64,000 nucleotides of DNA. It comes from Rutpela maculata (Eukaryota > Arthropoda > Insecta > Coleoptera > Cerambycidae). The position numbers and the translations under genes are program-made. The DNA is taken from assembly GCA_936432065.2 (NCBI GenBank), contig OW386292.2:124989639-125053638 (forward strand), read 5' to 3'. Positions within the stretch are counted from its first letter, which is position 1, and the number at the start of each line of letters is the position of its first letter. Positions 54,544 through 64,000 of the stretch are shown piece by piece. The notes below the pieces were generated by a model. That model made no database searches, was not told the origin of the DNA, and saw only the letters and a list, made by a program, of their open reading frames with translations.

Positions 54544-54546
54544 ATT
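54290..54546 (-). mobile_element. Second, very short R2-like 3' end with (ATT)n
   Basis: GTGACTGCAAATACCTAAATCGTGTGCCCTAAGTAGACG and CCGCCTTCTGCATCTGGCC match the 3' end of the neighbouring copy (53218-53300) with substitutions. Only about 200 bp remain, in the same orientation, bounded by (ATT)n tracts on both sides (54488-54546 on the right). Two related copies with simple-repeat tails side by side suggest insertion into the tail of an earlier copy. Confidence 0.75.
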
Positions 54547-54772
54547 ATTATTATTATAAATAAGTTAATAAGTGTAAAGGTAATGCAATTAAAATCATTA
54601 ATAATAATTGCAATTATTAACTTAGTTTTTGCAAATTAGTCTTGCACTAAAGTTTATGTTAATGATGACTTCGTTTGCGTATAATTATCTGTAATTAAAC
54701 TAACCACCTTCAAGTAATGAATATTAATTTTTATGATAAAAGTTATGAATTTTTGCTCTTAATGTGTAAGGA

Positions 54773-54802
54773 TATAAATGGCTGATTCTATTTAGACAGT
54801 TT
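54773..54802 (+). promoter_or_regulatory. Core promoter of microexon gene X2
   Basis: TATAAAT at 54773-54779 and TAGACAGTTT at 54793-54802 have normal TATA-to-initiator spacing. The ATG follows 30 bp later, giving a short leader. Confidence 0.55.
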
Positions 54803-54828
54803 ATATGTATAAATATTATAGATTAACG

Positions 54829-55423
54829 ATGTCTACCGTAAATTTGATTATCTGTAAGTTTTTTAACTCTTTTTTTAAAGATTAGTTTTCCGTTTTTATC
54901 AATGTTTAGTTTTAGTTAAATATAAAATTTGTTATGCGCTTCTAACTTTTCTTTTAATTACTGAGCACCATTTTTTAATAGTAAATAGAGACAAAATGAT
55001 AATTTTGTTATCAATAAGGGATTTTATCCAATTAATTTTTTTTTATTTGAATATTCGTATTAATATTCAAATTTTTTTTTTCAGTAACTGAGCCCCTCCC
55101 TGAATCTGTGACAAGTAACTTGTTTAAATATAAACGTAATAAAACATTAATAAGCATTTTTCAGTGTCCGAGGTGGTGCAAATCACTAACTTTATATGGG
55201 ATGTAGCAGGGGACTTTTTTCCTGCCGAAATTGTATGTAATTTTTTATTTATATACCTTTATTAACAATTTTTTTTTAGTTTTCCTGTCATATTCAATTT
55301 AGTGGGAGCAATCACCCCACTGATATGGAAGTAATTTGGGATGATGAGGTATACGGAAAATTGGTGAAAGTTTGGATGGACGAAGAGACAAGAAAAATTT
55401 TTATAAACATTAATAATATATAA
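54829..55423 (+). CDS. Four-exon microexon gene X, copy 2 (unknown function)
   Basis: Exons: 54829-54853 (25 nt), 55085-55114 (30 nt), 55165-55232 (68 nt) and 55280-55423 (144 nt, TAA). Phases are 1, 1, 0 as in copy 1 (32467-33080). Donors are GTAAGT, GTAACT (weaker) and GTATGT; acceptors CAG, CAG, TAG. The product is 88 residues. Exon 3 encodes ITNFIWDVAGDFFPAEI and exon 4 VIWDDEVYGKLVKVWMDEE. No stop or frame break. Conservation of WxVAGDFFPxE and of W-x-DEV-x-G, with different flanks, implies selection on protein. Next to a polymerase scrap and the Y-Z-W cassette, as in copy 1. Confidence 0.8.
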
Positions 55424-55539
55424 AAGAAATAAATAATTAAATATTGTTTTTGTTTCATTTAAAAATTCCTTAAATATAAACAATGGCTTGCAATAAAAAT
55501 ACCTATACTAATTAAATTATATTTACAGTACTTAAAATT

Positions 55540-55772
55540 AAAATTCGTTATTAATTTTGATTGAAAAACTTTTAAATGCTTTTCCAAAAATATATCTCAT
55601 TAAGATTTGTTATTACACCGGTTCTCAATCTTCCATTGAAACATGAATCAACATCTTGTCAAACTAAATTTTTTGATTTTTTTTTTTTTTCGATTTACTA
55701 CCTATATAATGTTTTTAAATTTTGTAAATTTCCTTTATAATGTTTTAAGAGACATACATCTGATTCCACTAG
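55540..55772 (-). pseudogene. Scrap of polymerase B N-terminus related to copy 2
   Basis: TTCGTTATTAATTTTGATTG, AAGATTTGTTATTACACC and TCAACATCTTG match 37095-37330 with substitutions and a deletion of about 17 bp. No frame is open across it. It ends at about 55772, where it abuts the truncated end of gene W copy 2. Shows that block 54.8-56.9 kb comes from an element close to the second Polinton. Confidence 0.75.
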
Positions 55773-55773
55773 C

Positions 55774-55965
55774 AAAAAGGAAAATTAATACAATAATCTG
55801 GTCAGAGAATCGTTCCAGTCCAGTAGGTTGAGCTTGATGAATTGTTTGTGGAGGAATTAACATCGATATTGGTGTAATATCCTTATAATTTTGTTTTTTC
55901 TTAACAGTACAGGTGGTTGCATTCTCCACATTGGTAGAGTCTGTTGCTTGTAGAGGAACGTTCAT
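55774..55965 (-). pseudogene. Accessory gene W, copy 2, truncated
   Basis: Starts NVPLQATDSTNVENATT and keeps ISMLIPPQTIHQAQPTG, aligned to LPMLIPLQTIYKAQTTG of copy 1. After that point the Cys-rich C-terminus of copy 1 is missing, replaced by sequence leading into the polymerase scrap. The ATG overlaps the end of gene Z copy 2 (ATGA). Confidence 0.6.
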
Positions 55966-56239
55966 AATTCATACATTAATTTTTTGCAAAGAACCTCATC
56001 CAAATTATAGTCCGAGTCCTCAGGGGCCTTTGGCAACCGAAATTATAAAAAAAATTTAAAAATGTAGGAGATGTTATAAGTATGTAATGTCTAGATAAAT
56101 AATTCTTTGATAAAAGTCTTGGATTTTCACACACAGTTTTTATTGAAAATAAGTCTCTTTTAAGTCTAGGACTACGTTGTATCTTCTGTTTAATTTTTTC
56201 TTTTGAAATAGCCGCTTCCGATATGTCTGTGTTCACCAT
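55962..56239 (-). pseudogene. Accessory gene Z, copy 2
   Basis: Starts VNTDISEAAISKEKIKQKI after Met and contains RSPRLKRDLFSIKTVCENP then LLSKNYL, matching copy 1. As in copy 1 the acidic tail (LPKAPEDSDYNLDE) is in a different frame from the start, and here the shift is of a different size. The tail frame ends with TGA 55962-55964. Confidence 0.6.
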
Positions 56240-56296
56240 GTTTTTTTTTCTCCTCCTCGTCTAGTTAACTAAAAAATTAATAACACATGACCTTTT

Positions 56297-56894
56297 TTAA
56301 AACATTTTAGACTCCACAAAATCTTCATCAGACTTTAAGTTACTTGATGCTTGAAAATAATCGGGATTCACGTTAGAACAAGAAGAAGGAGCAGGATGTG
56401 CTTTCACAGACATTCGTTTTCTTTTACGAAGGCGCTGAATTTGCAACCTTTCTCTTCTTTCAATTTTTTTTTGCTCATGACCAGTATCATTATCTTCATC
56501 GAGATCAAAATGATATCGCTTGACAGCTTTTTCGAAAATTATCAACTCTTCATCAGTTTCCATCTTAGTTCGTAGATATTTTATAGGGAGGTTTCCAAAT
56601 TTGTTTAAAAGAGTTGAAGATTTTGGACCATACGTTAGAGCGATAAAGATTTTATCATCTTTATGGACTATATCTTTTTCTCCATACCTAGAAATAAAAA
56701 TAAACATTAACTTTAACTTACCAGCTTAAAGTTAAACAGCAAGAATATTACCACAAATAGTGAAAAAGAAAATAAATTAAAAAAATAAAACTTACCTAAA
56801 TATTTGCTTCATAACAAACAACCAAAGCCATTTTCATCGGGTAATTTATTTTATCTTACAACATAATTACTAATATTGATAGTGTAGTAGCCAT
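56297..56894 (-). pseudogene. Accessory gene Y, copy 2 (two exons, broken in exon 1)
   Basis: Exon 1 is 56796-56894 and exon 2 56297-56687, with the same GTAAGT and TTTCTAG intron ends as copy 1. Exon 1 has an in-frame TAA (ATGTTGTAAGAT) and is 4 nt longer than copy 1, which shifts the frame. Exon 2 is fully open: GPKSSTLLNKFGNLPIKY and KAVKRYHFDLDEDND, then a basic RLRKRKRMSVK. Copy 1 has the opposite damage (exon 1 intact, stop in exon 2). A GTATAAAAAC box at 56941-56950 is the promoter. Confidence 0.7.
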
Positions 56895-56950
56895 TTTAAT
56901 TGTTTTGTAACTGTATATAAAAATTCAAATGATGCGTTGCGTTTTTATAC

Positions 56951-58775
56951 TGTCAAATCCAATTCCTGATTTAATTTATTAATATAGAATCGTAAAAATA
57001 AAAATAATTCATAAGTAGTTTACATAATAATATTTTCAACTATTTTTTTGGTTCAATACCATGTAAATGTACAAGCATACTGCTGAGTCAACAAGGTTTT
57101 ATTTAGTAAATAAAGTCAACATTAAACTGTAAATGCGGATACATCATTCATCCGAGGTATTTAAACGAAAAAACAAACAATGATGAAGATTCTCTACAGG
57201 GGCATCAGAGGTGCCTCTAGGTGGGCACCCGGACACCGGGATGTCCAGGCACAGGCCGCTGCTCGTTGAAAGCGTAGTGGGTTTGTATCCCAGATTTAAT
57301 TGTGATTGTGATATTTGTAAAGTGTATTTTGATTGCTCTGAAAGTGATGCGGTGGGAGACTCTAACCAAAGTTGACCCACGCCATATGGACAAAATTGAA
57401 CCTTGCAGCAAACATATTTTAATTTTATTCCCTCAGGATCTTTTCATTGCCTTATAAGGTTATGAATGTAACAGACCAAGTCATGTAAACTAAACTGCAT
57501 CTTATTGCTGCTCACACTATGCATGTTAAATTGATCTTCATTGCAAACTTGTTTAACCTTAAATACGAACAAGCATTTCTTTGTGGTTATGAGTAGGGTA
57601 AGAATGAGAGAACATCACTAGCACCCCCCACCACATCAGCAGCGCCCTCCACCACACCACCCCCACCAATCAGATTTGTCATGCGGGGGTGATGTGGTGG
57701 GGGGTATGTTGTGGCTCTCATTGATAGATAAATGCCCTAACTGAAAAAGGAAGTAAATGGAGTGGCGGTCGGGATCTCAGTAATGTGGTGGGAGATGTTC
57801 CAATACAAATATCATCGAAATAATATGTATATTTGAGTATATTTGTAATATAAGTTTAAATAAAAACTGAAACGTACTATTGTCTTTTATTAGTAATATT
57901 GACGAATTTGTAATTAATGTTTTTATTGTAGAAGGTACTTTAAAAAAATAGAATTGATTTCTTTTATATCGACTATTTTGAAAATTAAACTAATTTGATA
58001 TTACAGCTAGTTTTCTATGAATATCTGAAATACACTTTTATTCGATAAGTGAATTTTGAAAAAGTACTAAATGAAGTAAACTCTTATATGGAGAATATGT
58101 GGTAAATATAACTAGTCCTGCGAACGTAGTATGACTTTCCTGGAAATATTAAATGAGATGTAAACTCTATACTTATCATTACTGAGTATTTATCAACAGT
58201 ATTAAATTTGTTAATTAAACTAGTATTTCAAAATTAATTATCATGTTATAACATTATTTTCATTGCAAATAAATCATTTCAGAATATTTTCAAGTATTAA
58301 TCTAAAATTTGAGTACATATTTATAAAATGTGTTATCATCACATTACGTGTTTATTTTGTCAGGTTATAATTTTCAGAAAATGGCACCTTAAATAGAAAT
58401 AAAATATAGTTAAATATAAAATATTTAAATATAATATAAAATATTTATTAATAATATAAAAATATGGCGATTTGTACAAAGTTCTAAAATTAATATTTAC
58501 AAACTTATATCTATACTTACATACTAAAACATATATACAAAAATTAAAATTAAAACTAAAACTAAAAATTGTTCATCTCACAACCCATTCTCGAATAGGG
58601 AATTAGTGTCGGTAGAGCTCTTCCCATCCTTGAATGGGAAATGAGTTGCAAAATATTGCACATCACTTATATCATTTTTGATTTTTTCCTCTTGACACAC
58701 TAAAGAAGCTAGTAATGTGTCAATGTGTTTTCTATATTGTTTTAGTTGTAGAATTTTACGTAAGCTTGTTTTTGG
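56951..58775. other. Repeat-bearing gene-poor region
   Basis: Holds one copy of a ~240-bp interspersed repeat (57337-57585) and a CCCCCCACCACATCA/TGATGTGGTGGGGGG hairpin at about 57625-57705. The rest (57800-58775) is AT-rich with no open frames of interest. Two near-palindromic CCCATTCTCGAATAGGG and CCCATCCTTGAATGGGAA strings stand at 58584 and 58622. Confidence 0.5.
57337..57585 (+). repeat. Interspersed repeat, copy A (~240 bp)
   Basis: AGTGATGCGGTGGGAGACTC, GACAAAATTGAACCTTGCAGC, CTAAACTGCATCTTATTGC and AAATTGATCTTCATTGCAAAC occur in the same order and orientation at 59333-59570. It has no coding frame in common. Unclassified. Confidence 0.8.
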
Positions 58776-59269
58776 TCACTTTAAGCTTACCCACATATAT
58801 TTCCGTACTTCTACCAAAAAGACATCCTTGTCGTTGCGCATTTTTACATACTTTTCTGCCGCATTGTTCTCTATATAGGTAGGCAACCAACTCGATGGAC
58901 AGCAGTGCATCTTCTTCGCCATCCCTCTTCGGCGTTGATACACACCCGGCTCAAATGATTTATATTTAGCTAATGCCGATATCACCCTCGATCCCTTCGC
59001 TGACGCAGTCAGAATAGTGAACTGTTCTCCCATCGTCGAAGATGTTGCAGCCGTACAAGAAGACGATGCAGCTGGTAATCAAATATGGGGCGCACCTCCG
59101 AGAGGATACATATTTCCGAAGTGATGGAACCGTCCAGCCTTGCGATGTTTAGATACTGAACGACTTTCTCATCGAATGGGATGTCCTCGTACAACTCCGC
59201 ACATTTATTTAGACTCATCCTGCTTGTTTTTTTTTGGTAGCACATTTTGTTGGTAATTTTAGTATCCAT
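58776..59269 (-). pseudogene. Unrecognised coding remnant
   Basis: Two minus-strand open pieces in different frames: 59269-59009 (SLNKCAELYEDIPFDEKVVQ) and 59033-58776 (AKYKSFEPGVYQRRRGMAKK, SWLPTYIENNAAEKYVKMR). The amino-acid composition looks coding, and they may be parts of one gene joined by a frame change near 59040. I recognise no domain. Could be a transposon or host-gene remnant. Confidence 0.35.
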
Positions 59270-59332
59270 GTTTTAAAACTGTGTATAAACTGTGATGTTA
59301 CCTCCGGGGATTTACCTTTAAATAGTCGATCT

Positions 59333-59570
59333 GAAAGTGATGCGGTGGAAGACTCTAACCAAAGATGACCCACGCGCGCCGTATGGACAAAATTGAACCT
59401 TACAGCAAACATGTTTTAGTTTTATTTCCTAGACATCTTTTCATTACCTATTAAGGTTATGAATATAGCAGACCGAGTCGTGTAAACTAAACTGCATCTT
59501 ATTGCAACCCACACTATGCATGCTAAATTGATCTTCATTGCAAACCTGTTTAGTCTTCAACGCGAGTAGA
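59333..59570 (+). repeat. Interspersed repeat, copy B (~240 bp)
   Basis: Direct partner of 57337-57585, with roughly one difference per ten bases. It lies at the 5' side of the coding remnant at 58776-59269. Confidence 0.8.
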
Positions 59571-60969
59571 AACAAGGACAGTTGTGTCTGCCTATGGCTG
59601 CTGGGAGGCTACCACAGGCAGGCACAGATACCACTGTGTCTATAGGCCTAATGGCCCCATTTTTCCTTAAAGCATAAACTAAAGTAACTAAAATAAGTCT
59701 AGAGAGAAATTAGAACTTTATGCTTGAATAACAAATAAAACAAGAATACTCCTTTTCAGAATGTAAAACTGAAAGTATAAAAACTATTTTAATCGAAATA
59801 TTGAATACAGCTATTGAAGTTTAATGTTATTTTAATATACTGTAAACGTTGAACAAATCGCTAAAAATGTTTGGATAATTACCTGTAACATATATACATA
59901 TATGTTATATATACACACACACACTTAAAATTATTCTCGTGTTCTTCGTATAACATTTTCTGCCGATTCATGCTTTATTTGTATACTGTGTTCTGGTGCT
60001 ATATCACTTTCCTCGGTACTCTGCGTATCATTTAATTCTCTGGCCAGCCGAGATTATTCGTCAAATTCTTCCGTACCGGTAGTTATATTTACATGTATTA
60101 GTTCATGTATCGATGTTGATGTGGCCAGGGGTTGTTCGTCATCTGTTACATTTTCGTATTTTGGAAGCAGTATTTGTTTTACTCGACCAATCCCTGTCCT
60201 TAAAGCCCATATAGGACGTAAATCAGTGAAAGTGCCACTTATTACCTTGAAACTAGAATTTTCTTTATTAAGGCCGGGCCCGAATCTTCCCCAGAATCTT
60301 CTATTATCCAATCACATTGTGCCCACTTCCATCCGTCTCTCTCGCCCTGGGTAAAATTGTTACATTATGTCTAATTTGATAACAACAACGAAACAATGAG
60401 GAACGAGACTGCCAACGTCAACCAAAAGAATGTATGATAGAAGAAAGTATATATTATTTCATAAACATTGAACTCTACATAAATGAGATGTGAAGGAGCA
60501 ATGAATCAATATTTGAAAGTAGACTGTAATTTTTAGATTACTTGGCAGTAATTTTATGTTGTGGAACACTGCTTAGGATAAGAAAACAAGGGATCAGGTT
60601 CCAGAGTATCACTATAATCACTATAATTTATGCACTATTCAATCAAAAATTGAGCACGAGTCTATCTGTCGACAAGCTTAATGTTAATCTTTACACACGG
60701 CTCTCCCGCCTATGTATCTGTACAAAAAATCACGTGTGCTCATATGCTATCTTAAGGAGCACAGCCTATTGTCATATGTTGGCATTAATTGGAACCAAAA
60801 TAAGGCGCCTAAACATCCCGGGGGGGGGGGGAGCGACGCGGATTAGATTTTAAATTGTATTAAATTTATATTACAGTGAGTAATAATAATAAAAAAAAAA
60901 CCTTAATATTAATAAAAAAAATTAAAATGGAAAATTGAAACAAATACAACAAAATATGAAAACTAATTA
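59571..60969. other. No recognisable genes
   Basis: AT-rich with a TATATACATATATG/(CA)n patch near 59895-59925 and a G-rich run at 60820-60830. An 85-codon minus ORF at 60054-60311 (RFWGRFGPGLNKENSSFK, LLPKYENVTDDEQPL) has no family I know and is not called a gene. Confidence 0.4.
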
Positions 60970-61620
60970 GAATTATTGAGTGCGCAATGGACATAATTTA
61001 ATGATTGGCCTAATATACGTACCATTCTTGGTTTTGATTGACGCAACACGTGTAATACCGTCTTTGCCCGGATGCACCTTTTCAGTAATAGCTAGTGGCC
61101 ACTTTAAGGGCGGAATATTATCTTGCATTACAACTACTAAGGTACCTACCTCGGTTGGAATTAGTGTTCCATTTTAAACGAGTTTGAAAAGTATGTAGGG
61201 ACTCCAAGTGCCATATTTTCCGGTAGTGTTGCACAATAGCATCTAAAAGTTTGTATCTGTCACTGCTTAAAATGCATAAAGATCGAGAGTTCAGTAGGGC
61301 TTCAATTTGCGCGAGTACGGTACTGAACTCCTCATATGTCAAAATTTGCGTATTAATGACTAGTTAAATGTGTTTTTACACTTTTTATATTCGCCTCCCA
61401 AATACCTCCGAAATGGGGCGAGGAAGGGGGGTTGAATTTCCATTATATTTTATGAGTAAAAAGCTCACGGTGAAAAGCATCCTTATATTCACGAGAATTA
61501 GTTAATTCGTAAATTTCATTAAGTTTTCTTTTAGCCCAGACAAAGTTGGTACCATTGTCGGAGAATAAAGTGGCACAATTACCACGTCTAAGTAGAGGAA
61601 AGTGGCCAGTGCACTCTGCT
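60970..61620 (-). mobile_element. BEL/Pao retrotransposon relic (integrase core and DUF5641)
   Basis: Minus-strand pieces: CATLFSDNGTNFVWAKRKLN (integrase second Asp region, about 61510-61575), then EEFSTVLAQIEALLNSRSL (about 61290-61335), then NIPPLKWPLAITEKVHPG, GITRVASIKTKNGTY and IKLCPLRTQ (about 60978-61120). This order, integrase core then DUF5641, is diagnostic of BEL/Pao elements. Large internal deletions and frame changes separate the pieces. No LTR seen. Confidence 0.82.
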
Positions 61621-61760
61621 TCTCCCCCCACCACTTTTCTGATTGGTCCACAGACTTGACCTACTTTTCTGATTGGCCCACAAACCACACCCACTTTTCT
61701 GATTGACCCACAAACCACACCTATTTTTAAACGGTCCAGCGACCGCACCCACAAAACATT
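61616..61760. repeat. ~35-bp tandem repeat (CCCACTTTTCTGATTGGCCCACAA)
   Basis: Three to four units based on CACTTTTCTGATTGGnCCACAnAC lie directly beside the BEL/Pao relic. Units vary by a few bases. It drives an ORF of repeated RKVGVVCGPI peptides that is not a gene. Confidence 0.8.
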
Positions 61761-62222
61761 CCAGTCATCAGTCACCTCTTGACTTCAGAACTGTATCAAT
61801 CATGATGTGAAACCAGCTGATGTTCCCAACACTAGTTAATTGTCAGGGAGACATTGCATACAACCAAAAACATTTTCTGTGGTAGGAAGTCTCTGCAGAC
61901 AATAATATTTTAATAAAGATATTGTGGAGTATCAAAAAGAAATATGAATTAAATTAAAATCCACTAATATAAGTAGTTATGAAATAAAAAGACAAAAATA
62001 TAATAATTTTATTTAATAATATTTTAATGAAAAAATGTACTGTGGAGTATCGAAAACCAATAAAATAAATAGACAGATATAGACACAATAATTTTATTTA
62101 TCAAGTTAAACCTAAGAAGTTTTAAAAGGTATAATACATTGAAATACACAAAAAAAGTATACAGGAAAAAAAATAATTATTGAAATTACGGTGACAAATA
62201 TACTAACAATACGTTCATACAT
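61761..62222. other. AT-rich gap
   Basis: A short phrase recurs as TTGTGGAGTATCAAAAAG (about 61922) and CTGTGGAGTATCGAAAAC (about 62040). Otherwise nothing. Confidence 0.4.
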
Positions 62223-62727
62223 TTATAATAATTTTTCAGTGACTACCCCTGCAGTGCTACACATTTTAACTTTTTCATATGGATACATTGTTTCTGTGAA
62301 ACATTTAAATGGTAATGTCATACATTTTCTCAGTTGAAATTTTTCTAAAATGTCACCTAAAATATACTCAGCATTATAATCTGTCGATAAACAAATATCC
62401 AGACCACGACTCATGTTTTAACGTTTTAACTAATAACTGTTTAGCATTATTCATTTTCTTCTTATTTTCTAAATCTGATCCTCGTACAATGTCATACATC
62501 ATACACAAATTTAACGCATTTGTATTAACTGAACCAACTCTAAGCACATTTTCTGTAGCCACACAAGTATTTTCAAACCAAAATTTTGTAAGTTTCTCAA
62601 TAGCCGTTTTCATATTTTGAGTTAACTTACATGAGTCTAACTTTGTGTCAGTACTTTCACAGACTTCCTCTAATTCTTCGGAACTCATCTTCTTAAAAGG
62701 AAAGCATACTGGTTGATATTGTGTCAT
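62223..62727 (-). pseudogene. Unrecognised protein remnant downstream of polymerase copy 4
   Basis: The main frame 62727-62374 reads KMSSEELEEVCESTDTKLDS and KLTQNMKTAIEKLTKFWFEN, then NALNLCMMYDIVRG. A second frame (62414-62223) continues DICLSTDYNAEYILGDILEK and MTLPFKCFTETMYP. The 40-bp overlap suggests one gene with a frame change. Predicted helix-rich. It is on the same strand as the polymerase fragment and could be an accessory gene of the same element. No family recognised. Confidence 0.4.
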
Positions 62728-62852
62728 GTCTGAATCACTATTATCGCTCTCTTATTCTATGTTATCTGTACACACTGGTGGTTGAAGTGGTGGCAGCGTG
62801 CTGTTATATTCAGTAGTAAGTAATGACACTAATGGTGGCATTATACTGTTAC

Positions 62853-63410
62853 TTGTATTTAGCCTGTTTACTTCCCCCAATGGGTGGAGTACGGATGATA
62901 TCTTTCTCCAGAATATATTGTTGATGGTTATAAGTGGGATAACAATCCAAATCCCAATTTTCTTCAGTGGTAAGTGATGGCCCTGATGGTTGCAGCATGT
63001 TGTTATCTTGACGGATGCGACTTAAGTTTTGATGTCTCTTCCTCTCAGCCTCACGAAACTTGTATTTAGCCTGTTTACTCCCCCCAATGGGTGGAGTACG
63101 GATGATATCTTTCCCCAGAATATCCTGTTGGGGGTTATACGTGGGATAACAATCCAAATCTCAATTTTCTCCAGTGGTAAGTGATGGCCCTGATGGTTGC
63201 AGCATGTTGTTATCTTGACGGATGCGACTTAAGTTTTGATGTCTCTTCCTCTCAGCCTCACGAAACTTGTATTTAGCCTGTTTACTTCCCCCAATTGGTG
63301 GAGTACGGATATCTTTCTCCAGAATATTCTGTTGGGGTTATACGTGGAATAACAATCCAAATTCCAATTTTCTTCAGTAGTAAGTGATGGCACTGACGAA
63401 TTTAAAGAAA
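62853..63410 (-). repeat. 207-bp in-frame coding tandem repeat
   Basis: TTGTATTTAGCCTGTTTAC starts units at 62853, 63060 and 63267; the third is partial. The period of 207 bp equals 69 codons and the units are open on the minus strand, each encoding DIIRTPPIGGSKQAKYKFRE, AERKRHQNLSRIRQDNN and SLTTEENW(D/N)LDCYPTYN-type sequence. Units are about 95 percent alike. A single in-frame stop appears between units at about 63160. Basic, repeat-built protein of unknown role beside polymerase copy 4. Confidence 0.7.
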
Positions 63411-63517
63411 TGTGTCGGCTTTGTTGGAGGGAAAAATTAAATTTTTTACTGGTGGATAAATGTGCGGATGTTAAATCACGGCGGAGATACCGCAAAGGCC
63501 TCGATACTTTCATCTAC

Positions 63518-64000
63518 TTATAAAATAATCCGAGTAAAAATGAATAGTATGTTTAATGCACGTCGATCTTTAAAATTCGGTTTTGACGCATAGTAATTCA
63601 TTCCAAATGCATTATCAAAACAACGTACTAGTCTAACATCTCTCATATGACGAACGTTTTGCATAGTCTTACCGAAAGAAGCATTGTTTTGTAACTTAAA
63701 ACATTCAACTTGAAATGGATTTTTTGCAGTCACACGCAACTTAGTATTTAACATAATATAAGGTTTCATCCAAGATGATTGGAGAAACTGTAATACTCTG
63801 AAAATTTTTCTCAATTTTAAACCATGTTTTCAACATTGTTGAAGATACATATAATGAATAACATTTTTTTTATTATAAAGAGTTGCCATCAGTTTTTTAT
63901 ATTTACTACCTTCTAGAGAAAATTTTTGAGGACAGAATGAAAGATCTGAGTGACTATCATGAATTTCATTTGGATAGTCCAAATCTACCTCTAAAATATA
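63518..64000 (-). pseudogene. Polinton DNA polymerase B copy 4, fragment running off the window
   Basis: From the right edge leftward: YILEVDLDYPNEIHDSHSDL (the block just after motif A), then RVLQFLQSSWMKPYI and LQNNASFGKTMQNVRHMRD (motif B region). An in-frame TGA stands after YLQQC (about 63832). Similarity ends after ASKPNFKDRR (about 63560), so the motif C part is missing here. It resembles copy 2 in the YIFEVDLEYPKN block but is a different sequence. The 5' part lies beyond 64000. Confidence 0.82.

Noticed and set aside
61443..61775. 110-codon ORF with repeated RKVGVVCGPI
   Set aside because: The N-terminal half is the 35-bp tandem repeat; only the SDNGTNF part is coding relic of BEL/Pao.

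Overview
The window looks like animal, most probably insect, nuclear DNA. It is AT-rich, has GT-AG introns, TATA plus TCAGT core promoters and simple-sequence tails, and is filled with eukaryotic mobile DNA: Polinton/Maverick elements, an errantivirus-type LTR retrotransposon with env, APE-type and RLE-type LINEs, a BEL/Pao relic and a hAT-type MITE. I see no certain host gene and cannot name the species.

Layout. (1) 1 to about 25.4 kb is one Polinton-like element bounded by long inverted repeats (1-1435 and 24136-25341 or beyond) built of a terminal minisatellite and ~198-bp tandem repeats. Inside are a broken protein-primed DNA polymerase B gene (2807-14173, minus), a DUF8207-like gene, a fibre-like gene, an acidic Cys-rich gene and a zinc-finger gene. 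I found no capsid, ATPase, protease or integrase gene here. An env-carrying errantivirus (3114-10731, 303-bp LTRs, CCCT target duplication) sits inside the polymerase gene, and a truncated LINE lies at about 18.5-20.56 kb. (2) 25.4-34.3 kb is AT-rich, with a zinc-finger ORF, two intact unrecognised genes (27335 and 30019) and a four-exon microexon gene (32467-33080). (3) 34.5-46.5 kb is a second Polinton with nearly the full kit: polymerase B (truncated, with a 203-bp MITE), a three-gene accessory cassette, major capsid, a small basic protein, penton, adenain-like protease, PLA2-type minor capsid protein, packaging ATPase, DUF8207-like protein, fibre, integrase and an unknown gene. Most of these carry nonsense or frameshift lesions; the ATPase and the unknown gene do not. 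(4) 47.7-50.2 kb is a third Polinton fragment (polymerase N-terminus, zinc finger, two small genes), followed by a 5'-truncated LINE (50274-53108) and R2-like LINE 3' ends (53112-54490). (5) 54.8-56.9 kb holds second copies of the microexon gene and of the accessory cassette, with a scrap of the same polymerase. (6) 57-64 kb is repeat-rich: a ~240-bp interspersed repeat in two copies, a BEL/Pao integrase relic, a 207-bp coding tandem repeat and another polymerase B fragment running off the window.

The least expected content is the accessory set linked to the second Polinton. One small gene has four exons with the same intron phases (1, 1, 0) and an identical 30-nt microexon length in two divergent copies 22 kb apart. 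A three-gene cassette (here Y, Z, W) also occurs twice, with different lesions in each copy. I recognise no function for these genes.
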